A stretch of DNA of 64,000 nt from Heterodera schachtii. Its lineage: Eukaryota; Nematoda; Chromadorea; Rhabditida; Heteroderidae. Below, one piece after another: positions 1 to 10,956 of this stretch. The position numbers and the translations under genes are program-made. How positions within the stretch are numbered: position 1 is the first letter of the stretch; the number at the start of each line of letters is the position of its first letter. The notes beneath the pieces are model-generated. The model did no database searches. It was not told where the DNA came from and was given only the letters and a program-made list of their open reading frames with translations. The stretch spans positions 635,814 to 699,813 of the forward strand of contig SIJG01000006.1 in the NCBI GenBank assembly GCA_023374025.1, read 5' to 3'.

Positions 1-79
1 ATTTTCTTTATCTATATGCAAATGAAGCTGATAATACAACATCATAAGTAAACAAGTCGTCGTTGGCATTTAGCATCAC

Positions 80-3000
80 TCATTTACTGGTCAATTGTTG
101 CTGCTGCTGACTGTCCTTTGCCGCCAGAGCAGCAAAATAATCCTCGTTCCGCTGTACTAATTCCTCCACATTGACTGTCATGAAAACCGCGTCTGCTAAC
201 GCCTGTTCCACTTGCTGTTGCTCCGGACGCGCACTCATCGGTTGCGCGGTGCCCTTACGAATGGCGGGAGGCGCATGGCGGAATTTGGGACCAAAATTGA
301 AGCGAACACGCGCTGATTGAAACAGAGAGATGGCGGGGAAGTAATGGCCGAAGAAAATGTCCTCGTAGGCGACTCCGACCGAATCCCCGTTGAGGAAGAA
401 TTCAATCTGAAGCGAAAAGGGGACAAACAATTGCGACACCCAAAACCTTGTCATGGAAACACTTTGTTTCAGGGAATGTTTTGAATGGGTATCCCGGTCG
501 GATTTCCAGTGTTTTCAAAAGAACGAGCACCTTGGAGCCCTGGAGAGGCTTCAGCCGTTGCTGAGCTTGCTGTGGCTCGTCCTTCTCCTCGAAGAAGTAG
601 GTCTGTTTGAACTTGATCAGGTCGCAGTCTTTGCGCGACGCGGGCATCACATCGGACGGGGCAAACCCTTGGGCAGCAATCTCTTCCGGTGAGGGAAGGA
701 CAATCAGACAGCCTGTCCCAAATGCGTCATATTAAATATACAAATCATGGACATGATGACCTCCCCGTTTCACCAACTCACCGATTACATCGCCTTGACG
801 GAAGTCTCGTCCATGAAAATGTTTCCCGTACGCATCGTGGAAAACGGTGCCGCGTTTGCTGCGCCAGCTGTACCCAAATTTGCCATAGCCAAGCGATGCT
901 TGCAAAATTGCTACACACAAATTCAAAAATGGTTAATCACGTCCAATGTTTGAGAAATTCACCATTTGCTTGTGCCCAACCGACTCGGACATGTGAGTAG
1001 GAAGGCTGCGCAAGAAAATGCATCTAACAATAAAATTAAGTAAATAAATTTGAGCAATGTAATTATTTTGTCGAATAATGCCCACCTCATAAAACCAACT
1101 GCCATGGCTAACGGAATGCGTGGCACGCACAACGGAATGCCCTTCAAAGCCGGTCACTGTCAAATTGTCCGATTCAACGATGAGCTATTTAAACATAACA
1201 AAAAGGATTTAGGTGGAAAAGAAAAGAATAATTGTTTTTTGTTAGAAATACGGTCTCTTGGCCATATAAATTTTTTGGGTGCACTTCATTTCCCACCCGC
1301 CGGTTCCCCCCCCCCCCCCGAAAATTTTTTTTTTTTAAAGTTTCAAACCTAGAAATTTTTCATAAAAAAATTCTTAAAAAATTTATTAGTACGAAAATTT
1401 CAAGAAAAAAAATTTGAGAAATTTTTCAGCGATTTTTTAGTAATTTTATAATGAACTACAAGTTTTTTCAAAAATTTTCTAAAAAATCGCAGAAAAATTT
1501 CTCTAAAAATTTTTTCTTGAAATTTTCTCACTAAGAAATTTCCTAAGAAATTTTTTATGAAAAATTTCTAGGTTTGAAAATATTTTAAAAAAACATTTTT
1601 CGGGGGGGGGGGGGGGGGAACGACGGGGGGGGGGGAACCGGCGGGGAAGGGGTGGGGGGGGGGGGGGGGGGGAAACAACATGCTCCGCAATTTTGGGTTC
1701 GTTTTTTTAATTACTTACAAAAAATATCTGTCTGGTTTAATTGAAGGATCCCTAATGTATAGAAGCCAAAGTAAAGAAAACTGCAGACTGGAAATGTAAA
1801 TCCCGCAAAATAACAATCAGAACACGTGATTTGTGATGCTTTTTTGGCCACCTGATGGGCACGGTCATTGGGCGACAGAGTGACAAACGGCGGAATGGCC
1901 AGCCGATAAATGTGGGACGGAATTTGAACTGCTCGGGTGTTGTTGTGCAGCTCCTCCATGTCAAATTTCTCACCGAAATTGCCTCATTTACCATCAGAAA
2001 ATTAATAAAATGGTCAAATGTCCAACCGATTCAGAATGTTCGGGTCCTTCTCCACCAAATAGTATCTGTAGCCTTCACTGAAATCGGTAAAATAATATTT
2101 TTTATGAAAATTTTTTTCTTTTTACCGATTAAACGGCACATCAACAAACACTCCGTTGGCGGCACCGAGTAATTGCATTGAGGAGAACTCATTGCTGGCA
2201 GCAGTACTAAATTAAAAAAAATAAATTTATTGTAGAAATTCAAATGAATTCCGCATTAGAAAATCTCTCTCTCCCGTCTCTAAAATTGCACGTACAGCTT
2301 GGACTTCTTGGAAGCCGACCCATTGCCCAGCGACGACTTTCCGTTTGCTTCACCATTTGTTGCTGCCCCAGCAGTTGGTCCACCGCTCACCGAAGAGGTG
2401 CAGGACACCGCCAGTGCGGCGGCCGCTTTTCGTTTGCTGGCACCACGTGTTTTCGGCCCACCGGTGAGGTCGGACAAAGCGCCTGGCAATAGGAAAACAA
2501 AACAAATTCGGTGGTATTGAGGGAAGAGAAAATATTTTATTAAATTAATTTGTTATTCACCGGATTGCAGCACGTCCGCCTCCGAAGTGCCCAAGCCGAG
2601 CAGTTCTTTCTCCACAGCGGTCGGTGTACTGGCAGCAGAAACGGTGGACGTGTGGCGTTTTGACAACTAAAAAAACTTATTATTTTTTTTGTGGGTGTGC
2701 CAATTCAGTAGCCAAATAACCTGCATAATCGCCTCATGCATTGGGCCAATGCGGAACAGGTCACGCTCGCGCAGTGCAAATGCGCATCGGTGGTGTTGCT
2801 GCTGTGTCGGCTGTTGGGCTGCGGTCGCCGTCGCTTCGTCGCCCGTTTCGCTGCCAACAGTCGCCGCTCCCACCGCTTGGGGTTGTTGGTTGGCACCAAC
2901 GAAAGCCGATTGTGTGTTGGTCGGGTCCGGCTCGAACAGTTCGATGTCCTTCTGCAAAGTCCTCGCAATTGTCTGGTGCCATGTTTTCTTCTGCCGACGG

Positions 3001-4191
3001 GCGGTTGTCGACAAATATTCCTTAAACAGACGCGACCAAATTTTAATTTTCAAATCTATCTTTTGTTTAGTTTAATATTTGATATTTTGAAAAAAATTCT
3101 TATTAAAAATTTTTGCTTGTAAATTTTAAATTTGATTAGAAATCCTTTAAGGAATATTTAAAATAATTTTGCTAATTATGTCATTAATAAGGGAATGGTT
3201 CACATCGGCTTAATGTATTGAATCCATTAAAGAAGCGTTTATGCTGCGAATTACCCAATGCTTTTCCATGTAGGGAATGATTTCGTCTTCGACACTAAAA
3301 TATTTGATGGAGTTTGCCGCCTCGTCCTCCGCCGATTTGGGCCCGTCCGCCTCCGTCCTGAGCCTGTGTTCCAGCGTAAGGTTGGCCAACGCCATGACGC
3401 ACATGTGGGAGAAGGCTGAAGAAACGCAGAGGGAAATTTTTAGAAAAATTTGAATAAACGGAAATGGGGAGGTGGAAAATAACATGAAAATGTTCTAAAT
3501 GTTAGTGTTTCGAGTAGGATACAACACGAACTTGCACTTTTAATTGCCCACTTCTCGCGACCATCCGAAGAACAGTTTCGACAATGGAAAACGTAAGAGA
3601 CCATAAAGGGGAGACCACCGCTTAAAATTCAGATTTTTTTTAAATTTGGCAAATAAAAAATTCCATACAAATCATTCAAGTCTTGGAAGCAATTTTGATG
3701 GAACCAACGCTTGCACAGAGCACAATGAACCTCAAGGTTGCCCATTTGACGCTCGCCGTTACTTAAGGGAAACAAAATCATTAAAATAAATTTCGCTAAA
3801 AAAATCAAAATAAAACCCGGGGGGGGGGGGGGGGGGTGTCGACATCAATTTACGATTAGTTTTAGTTTCTAAGACTCGAAACTCAAGATTGACCCTTTCG
3901 AACCCTGTCTCTAACTCAAACAAATAAATTCGCAGTCATTTACCAGTAACAAACACTTGAGGCGGAGAACAGCGGCCCCTGCTGCTGCTGTCGGTCCTGC
4001 TGTAAGCCGAAGAGGGGCGACGCCGTGCCGTCCGGCGGTCGGCTGCTCGACTCTCTGCTGAACTCCCGGGAGGGCGCACTGCTCGAACTGATCGGAGTCG
4101 GAGTTGTAGAGGAAGCCCTCGCCGCCGTTCTGACACCCGTCGGCACCTTTTTCTGCTGTTGAGTGCTCGCTGTTCGCAATCGCATTTTCAT
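80..4191 (-). CDS. ash-2: ASH2/ASH2L-like COMPASS subunit, complete multi-exon gene
   Basis: Core subunit of histone H3 lysine-4 methyltransferase (COMPASS/MLL) complexes, acting in the nucleus. The start codon is at 4189-4191; exon 1 ends in VCYC and splices in phase to NGERQMGN...HCALCKRWFHQNC near 3770-3660, the cysteine-rich PHD/winged-helix part. Around 3210-3400 CVMALANL...IIPYMEKHW matches the ASH2 DNA-binding region. A low-complexity linker follows (3050-2280), then EGYRYYLVEKDPN (about 2080) and the SPRY domain: LTVTGFEGHSVVRATHS (1184-1086), VRVGWAQAN, LGYGKFGYSWRSK, GKHF...QGDVIG, IKFKQTYFFEEKD and the last strand GVAYEDIFFGHYFPAISL. Exons 1086-1184 and neighbours join in phase and keep the family's residue spacing. 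The C-terminal tail is Gln-rich and ends at 80. An intron near 1.2-1.8 kb carries a foldback repeat. Family identity is very likely; some linker exons are uncertain. Confidence 0.9.
1290..1660. repeat. AT-rich foldback (palindromic) repeat inside an ASH2 intron
   Basis: Two arms of about 170 bp are near reverse complements. The left begins GCCGGTTCC followed by a C run, then A/T-rich sequence including CAAACCTAGAAATTTTTCAT. The right reads ATGAAAAATTTCTAGGTTTG and ends in a long G run followed by GGAACCGGC. A non-autonomous foldback element or MITE is the simplest reading. No clear target-site duplication was found. Confidence 0.75.
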
Positions 4192-4580
4192 TCAATTATT
4201 ATAGTCAAGCTAAAAAGAAAAATGAAAATTCAGTTGCCGAGTTCTACCAAGAATATTTGACCAAGTAAAAAGCAAGGGAAATCCCAACTTCTTTAAATTT
4301 AATTAAATATGGCGTCCTGATTGTAAAAATATTCTTATTTGAACTGGAACTGGGAAGCGAAAATTGACTCGCTGTGTATTTAGAACCAGCCTTAATTAGA
4401 CTGAACTCCATCTATCATTCCTTTTTCACCGGCTAATGTTTGTTTTTCGAACCTGTACAATTTAATGTGATGTCAGAAACATCAAACTATCGAAGGCTTG
4501 GAAGGTTATTCCATAAAATTTTCGCATTAAAATGAACAATTTTGCGCCCATTCTTCCAGAAATGGGTCGACTTTGTTTCA
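4192..4580. other. spacer between the divergent ASH2 and GOLM-like genes
   Basis: AT-rich spacer between two divergently transcribed genes, so it probably holds both promoters. No convincing TATA box or open frame was seen. The missing first exon of the plus-strand gene may lie here: an acceptor-like TTTGTTTCAG ends at 4580, so an upstream start exon or a spliced leader could attach there. Confidence 0.4.
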
Positions 4581-6439
4581 GCGTGCTCGCAGTGTGTCCA
4601 CCTTTGTGCTGCTGGTTGTTGTCGTCGTCTTCGTGTTTTTCGCCTATCAGTATATAAGCAACAGTGCCGAGCTGAGCACATTCCGCGCCGAATTCGAGCA
4701 GTCCAATGCGCTGAATGCGAAGCTAAAAAATGAGTTGTTGGAATTAAACGTGAAGTTGGAGAAGGAGAGGCTCGCTGAGCAGCAATGTCGGGAGAGAAGA
4801 GAAGAGACGAACAAAAGGCTGGAAGGTCTGAGAAACGGGATAAAAACAATTTGTTTAACAAATTTGGCTTTTAGCCTGCAAAGTCCAAAATGAAATTGAC
4901 CAAAAATTGTCTGCCTCACATTTGGACGCTAACAAAATTCTTTGTGAAAGGAATGTTAGCGAACTTAATGCAGAAATGGATTCTGCAAAAAGTCAAATGG
5001 TTTGTGTGTATAGCTCAGCGATGGCCCTAAGATATGGGATTTTCGTGGCTTGAGGTGGGGTTCCCATCCGCTGGAAATAAAAAGTTTCCTCGCCTGGGAC
5101 CTTCCTCTATCTGAATTAAAAGAAATTTCGGCACTTTTATTGTTTATCCACCCCGAAAAAATTCCGAAGGTGGACGCTTTGGAATTGGTTGAAACGGACC
5201 CCAAAAACCCCATGAACAAGTTTTTACAGCTTTTGATAAAAAAAATAATTAAAAAAGTGTCATCCCCCCTTAGGAATTTTTTCCAGGGTGGATAAACAGC
5301 AAAAGTGCCGAAATTTATATTTCAGTTAGAACAGAAACGAAAGTTTGCCGGCCAAGTCGCCAATCTGACGCAAACTGTTGAAAGGTACGTACTTTTTATT
5401 ATATAAACCGATAGTAATATCTTCCCGTTGTCAGTTATCATTTTGCCTTTTATCAATGGGCTAAAAATTGCAAATATTTTTTTATATGTGTGAATGATAT
5501 TTTTCTAAAAGGTTGCGCACTGAATTGGCACTTTTGCATCATCTAAACACGGGAATTAATTCCATCGGCACAGCAACACTGACAAATAACACAAACGCGC
5601 AGCGGTTGGAAGAGCAAACGAAGACCGGTAGCAACAATGGCAATGGGACAAAAGGTGGCAACGACGAAATCCCATCACAACCGAAATGGCTGCATCAGAG
5701 TGTTCTGAATGATGGTCAGTTATCACTTTTCTTGCGCACGCACACTTTGGTTTTATCCATTTGACTGATTTTTAGGGTGCACTACGTTTACCCCCCCCCC
5801 CCCTCTCGGAAAATGCTTTGTTGAAGTCATTTTGACATTTTCTCAAGATTTTATAATACCTAGTTTGCTTTGTTATTTCTTCAAAATAACTTTTTCCAAC
5901 AACGGTAGTTCAATTAACCCCATGTTTTATGTGAAAAAATGGGGAACATAGAATCACAATGATAGTCAATAGTGTGTGTACGTGTTGGAGACCATTTTTT
6001 TATTTTCCTCTGATGAACAGCTCATGAACATTTGGATGAATCCGAGATGCGTCAACAGAAAAAGCATCAGCAAAAAGAGTTCGACAACAACGACAAAAAT
6101 GAACAGCCCCAACGGCATTTGATGGGCGCGGGCGGGCGAATGCGTTTTGAGGAAATGGCAGAAAAGGCGGCAAAAGGCGCCAACGGACGGGGCGAATTGT
6201 TGCAGGCGGCTGCTGCAGCACAACAGAAAGGACAGGAGGACAAAGCGCAGGATGGCATTGAACAGGAGGGGGAGGACGAAGAAAAGGCGGTGGGTTATGG
6301 TGCCGAGGAACAACGGCATTCCGTTGTATCAGCCACAACACTTTTCAAATTTAAGTTGCCGTACAAAGCTGATGGGGAAGCGGACGAGCCAAAGGGCAAG
6401 CCGAAGCAGCAACAATTGGAAGAGGGGAAGGAGGAATGA
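4581..6439 (+). CDS. GOLM1/GOLM2-like type II membrane protein with luminal coiled coil (5' exon not found)
   Basis: A membrane segment (STFVLLVVVVVFVFFAYQYI) lies near the N-terminus, followed by a coiled coil: LSTFRAEFEQSNALNAKLKN and more to 4825, then ACKVQNEIDQKLSASHLDAN (exon from about 4873), LEQKRKFAGQVANLTQTVER (exon at 5325-5384), and LRTELALLHHLN (exon from 5513). The last exon (6022-6439) is acidic and Gln/Lys-rich and ends in EEGKEE. Short N-tail, one membrane pass, luminal coiled coil and acidic disordered tail is the architecture of Golgi GOLM1/GP73 and GOLM2. Phases fit at all junctions followed. No ATG is in frame upstream of the acceptor at 4580, so the start is unknown. Another single-pass coiled-coil family cannot be excluded. 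Confidence 0.6.
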
Positions 6440-6614
6440 TCGGAGGACGAAATTTATAAACCGATAAAGGAGTCTCTGCCTTTTTCCCTTTATTGCGTTT
6501 GTCCAATACCGCGGGGAAAAGGAAGGTCATTGAGAGATGGATTGGGTGTTATTTATTATTTCATTGTATTTAAGAAACGAGTCAATTTTTAATTAAAATG
6601 AGGTAATGGGTGTA

Positions 6615-7554
6615 CTATAGTCAACCCCCCGGAAAAAAATGGCACAAATGATATACCAATCGATTCGTCTCGAGGAGCTATGCACGAAAAAATAAGTCTC
6701 CAGGTGCGGAAATGCCAAAAAACCGGTTTTTGAACCGGTTCAAAACTCTAAAAATTGAGAGATTTCGCACTATAACTTTTTTTTTAACGATCGAACCCTG
6801 ACAAATTTGGTACCATTTGAAAGCTCTTGACGAGCTTAATCTAAAAATCAGGAAATAAAGTCGAACCGATGCCACCTAGGCACTGGGACAACTGAGTCCC
6901 AGTGAAAATGAACACTTCAGTACCGAAAAATAATAAACGGGAAATAACATTTTAAAAGCAAAATTTCGCAAAAGGGAGCATGCGAAGACGGAGCAAGTAG
7001 TGGGGCGAGACGGAGGGCGGAGGAAGACGTCTGACGAGCGCCACAGGCGGTTGACTGCGGGGGCCCGAAGGGCCCCCGCCAATCAGTCAACCGCCTGCGG
7101 ATCACGCGCGGACTTCTTCCGTAGCCCGTAGTCTCGCCCCACCTACTGGCCGCCGTAGTCGAGTGTGCGGCGGTTTTTTAGCGCAATACTCGATATTCAT
7201 GGCTAAACGATTTTGTGTGCATTATATAAGAAAACTTTTTTTTTTGGTACTGAAGTGTCAATTTTCACTGGGACTCAGTTGTCCCAGTGTCTAGATGGCA
7301 TCGGTTCGAATTTATACCTTGTTTTTTAGACTTAGCTGATCAAGAGCTTTCAAACGATACCAAATTTGTCCGATTTGGCTTGTTTTATAAGGTCAGGAGC
7401 CCCCTTTTCACTCAAATTTTCGAGTTTTAAACCGGTTCAAAAACCGGTTTTTTGGCATTTCCGCACCTGGAGACCTACTTTTTCGTGCATAGCTCCTCGA
7501 GACGAATCGATTGGTATATCATTTATGCCATTTTTTGCGGGGGGTTGACTATAG
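6615..7554. mobile_element. 940-bp foldback transposon with TA flanks (Tc1/mariner-type MITE)
   Basis: Terminal inverted repeats begin CTATAGTCAACCCCCC and are flanked by TA on both sides (6613-6614 and 7555-7556), as expected for Tc1/mariner-type insertion. The arms continue inwards for over 300 bp with few mismatches: CGATTCGTCTCGAGGAGC, CCGCACCTGGAGAC, the self-complementary AAACCGGTTTTTGAACCGG, then CTGGGACAACTGAGTCCCAG. No transposase is encoded. The centre is occupied by a separate GC-rich module (6964-7188). Confidence 0.8.
6964..7188. repeat. GC-rich hairpin core, copy 1
   Basis: A 225-bp block at the centre of the foldback element, starting TTTCGCAAAAGGGAGC and ending TT​TAGCGCAATA. 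It is nearly identical to 26314-26537. A perfect 14-bp stem (CAGGCGGTTGACTG at 7044-7057 with its complement at 7084-7097) encloses GGGGGCCC-GAA-GGGCCCCC with a short CCAAT bulge. Outer pairs include GGGGCGAGAC with GTCTCGCCCC. GC content is far above its surroundings. It encodes no convincing protein. Confidence 0.8.
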
Positions 7555-8068
7555 TATATCCGAGGTAATATTATAATAATAAAGTAAATTAGTTTCTTTA
7601 TTGCGCTTTTTAAATTTCAAAAAGTTGATTCCTAACAGTATGTGTCATTTGTATTATTTTTATGGCAATTGTTTTACAATTTCATTTTTCTCATAAGAGA
7701 TCTGAATTGATGTAAGGCTTTTTCAATTAATAAATAGAAATGTCAGAGTAAAAAGTGGCAAGAAAAGCGAAATAAAGTAGATGATCAATCAAATATATAT
7801 TAATGTGTGGGAAATGTTTGTGTGCGGTGTATCATTTCATTATCGCCTGTGTTCTTTGCTAAATAATTTTCGGTTCAAAAACCCAATTAAAAAAATATTT
7901 ATTTGCTCAGTACACCACTCACTTCCTATTCATGGAAAAAACAAAAATGAAGGGTTTTCGAAATTGGAGAATGAGATTCAATAGAAATTAGATTGTTGTC
8001 CGGAATCAAAAAAAGAAAAGAAATTGAGTTTGATGTTGCATTAAATGGCACATAAAGCAAAGTTTTCC
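7555..8068. other. intergenic spacer
   Basis: AT-rich sequence between the foldback element and the 3' end of the minus-strand gene. Nothing was recognised apart from possible polyadenylation signals (AATAAA-like words). Short open frames here look random. Confidence 0.4.
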
Positions 8069-9156
8069 CTAATTATGTTCCAGTGCTTTGTGGTAAGGCG
8101 GCAAAGTGAAACTTCCATTCATCATGCCAGGTTGCGTAACAGGCAAAGGCGGAGTGGATGGCATTGGCATTATGGGTGGAGGCGGTCGGCGGCGTGGTAG
8201 GACTTCCAGCACTTGAATGTCTTAAAAATTACAATATTATACCTAATTGGAATTATAAAGAAAAATGTGAATAATCAAAGGCCATGAAATGCAATTAGCA
8301 TTGAATTTCGATTCAAAAGACACTAAAATTTAATTTCGTAAAAATTTCGGCCAAAATCAAAAAAAGCACTGGTAAAGATGGGAAAATTTTACGAAATTGA
8401 AAAAAAAAATCTAAATTTTGTGCCAAAAACTCAAAATTTCCACGAAATTCTATTTCATCTTTTCTTATTTCGTAAATTTTTTACGAAATTGAATTTCGTT
8501 TTCCTATTTCGTAAATTTTTTTTTACGAATCTTGAAATTTTACACTTTTTAGTGAAAATTTGTTAATAAAAATTTTTGAAAATTGTCTAAAAATCGCAAA
8601 ATTCGGTCGTTTTTTACACAAAATTTGTTAACAAATTGCACTGAAATTAAAAAATTCCCGACGGCGCCTATCGGCACCGTCTCGGACCCCCCCACCCCCA
8701 GTTACCCACAAGTTTATTTGAAAAAACGCCGCAAAAAAACGTTATTCAAAAAAAAGGGAAAAAGAAAAAAAATTGGACTGAAAAGCAAAAAAAAAAAAAA
8801 ATATTTGAGCGTTTTTTTCATTTCGTAAAAATTTTGGCCTCTGAGGGGGGAGGTGGGGGGGGGGGGTATTTCGTAAAGGCAAATTTTTGACCCCCCCTTG
8901 TCCATATATGAAACCAACCATCGTCATCATCATCGTCCTCGTCCATCGGGATGGTATTATAGTTGTCATTGCTGTTGTTGTACTGATTGTTGACAAAAGG
9001 AGTAGCAGCTGAAAAGTTGTGCTGATTGTTGACAATGGGAGCAGTCGGTGCCATTGCTGTGGAAAGCAATTGGAGATGAGGCGACGGGTCTTCGACAGGG
9101 GACGACACGGTGCGGGATGACCTCTTGGACGGGGGCTCGCCGTTGAACAAAGCCAT
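8069..9156 (-). CDS. unrecognised low-complexity protein, Asn/Asp- and Pro-rich
   Basis: The first supported exon runs from a possible start at 9156 (MALFNGEPPSKRSSRT) through AMAPTAPIVNNQHNF and an Asn-rich stretch to a run of Asp near 8925, where GACGATG precedes a GTTGGT donor. The last exon (8069-8218) joins in phase and reads DIQVLEVLPRRRPPPPIMPM...PYHKALEHN. The intron (8219-8914) is full of ATTTCGTAAA words and repeat debris. The frame is open 5' of the ATG to an acceptor at 9193, so this may be the 3' part of the coiled-coil gene at 9524-10956, although their phases did not join cleanly. The VNNQH motif recurs in the gene at 52.4-53.9 kb. No function is proposed. Confidence 0.5.
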
Positions 9157-9523
9157 GTCGCCCTTCTCCCGCTCGACAGCAGCGGAACTCGGCCTAAATG
9201 AATGAATGCAACAATTATTATTAGCAGAGCAATATCCAGAAAAAATTTCGAGGAGAGTACTCGAAGAGCCTTTTTTTTTTTTGCTCTTCGGGCCAACATT
9301 TTTTTGCACCAGTGTTATTTTCAAAATTTTGAGCCTTGAACGAAAAATAGTAATTTCTCGCACCAAAAAATATATTGTTTTGCCATTTTTGGATCTATTT
9401 TTATTAAATAATGGTTCTATGGGGTCCGGTGAAGCCGATAGGCAACGCCGGGAAATTTTCTTGGAAATTTTAATGGATTGGCAAAAAATTAATCTTTCTT
9501 TCTAATTTATTTAAAGTCGCAAT

Positions 9524-10956
9524 TTACACTGTCTGCAACGCCCCTTGTTCCAGTTGGACGGACAGTTTGTTGATGTGTTCGACCGCCTCCGAAAGTTCAG
9601 TGTGTTTATGTGCAATACGTTTGACCTGAAAATTTATGATTCAGTGAGGCTTCAGTCAATTCGATTATTTCTACTTTTTTCAAAAATTATAAGATTTTAA
9701 GGGATACCAATTTTCCGATGACCGGCAAATCTTTAACTTTTCCAGTTTTTGTTGGCGATTCACCGTCATCCATCTGGCAGCTCACTGTCTGAATACCGAT
9801 CTCCTGATATTTCTGTAAGGAGAATAATGTAATAATTTTGAAAAAAATGCTTATTATTAAAAATATTGAGTTTTGTCGGCAAAGAAAAATAAAGAAAAAT
9901 TCGACCAAAAACCTCTGACAATCAAACAACTTAACTCAAAAAAAGAAGCGTTTTTTATTCCTTATTACCATGTTAAATGAAAAAAAATAGGACTGCATTT
10001 GACAGAGTTATGCCGTTTTAACAGAGTTATGCCGTTTTAGTGCCATACTAACCCAATAAAACAAGTCAAAAAACCTTCTGCCGGTTGCAAGTGGTTGTTG
10101 TCAGTTGCGTAGTGGCAACCGTTGCACAACTCGCCGCCGCTTCTGTGCGGCAACTTCCTTTGTTTGTGCCATTGTCGTTGGTTGCGCAGTTGCTTGCCCC
10201 TTCATCACTTTCTCCTGTTCCTCAAGCAGTGCCACCAATTGCTCTATCAGTTCGAAGGCGTCCACGCGCATGAAGGAACAACGCTCAATCAATGCCTTGG
10301 CACGAGTCAAATGGCAATCTTTGGTGGTGTTTTCGTCTTCCACTTGCTGCCGCTTTTTCCGCTCATAGTCCAACTCCTCTCGCAAATTTTCAATTTCCTT
10401 CTCCCTCCTGGTGAGGCCATCCTGAAAAAATAAAAAGCAAAATTTAATGATTAATATTTAAGAAGAATAGTTATTTTACAGAAATTTGAACCCATCAATG
10501 AAAATCAAAAAAAGAAATTTGAAAATGTTAATTTTTGGCATTTAATTTTGAAGTATTTCTGCCATTCTCTCCCCTCCCTTCTCCTCCGCGCCCACTTTCA
10601 ATTGTTGTTTCTCCTCCTCTAACTGTTGTCTGAGGTTCTTCACGCGATCCTCCGCCGCATTCCTTTCGTGTTCAATGACCTTCTTTTGCTCTCTCTTCAC
10701 CTCCATGACACAATGGTCCTTCCATTTTCGTCTGATTTCAGTCGTTTTGTCCACCAATTTGGAGCAACCATTACAACCATCAACGGCAAGGAACCGAATT
10801 TGCTGAAAATTTTGTCTTAAAAACTCTTAATTGTTCCAAAATCATTAGGAGTACATTAAAAGCACAACACCTCGTCGGTCGTGTGCGATGATGGCGTCCC
10901 AGGCGTACTACAGACTGAGCGGGATCTGTGAAATCGGTTCTCCCGCACTTCTTCTG
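9524..10956 (-). CDS. unrecognised coiled-coil protein
   Basis: Exons joined by ordinary introns encode, in order: a Ser/Arg segment (ENRFHRSRSVCSTPG, 10956-10870); QIRFLAVDGCNGCSKLVDK with a CxxC, running into a charged helix (RRKWKDHC, KNLRQQLEEEKQQLKVG) to 10542; a second helix (KEIENLREELDYERKKRQQV ... LIEQLVALLEEQEKV, 10420-10085); YQEIGIQTVSCQMDDGESPT (about 9810-9710); and a final helix VKRIAHKHTELSEAVEHINK ending in QTV and a TAA at 9524. Heptad-like spacing supports a largely coiled-coil protein. The start codon was not resolved. It could be part of one transcription unit with 8069-9156. Confidence 0.55.
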
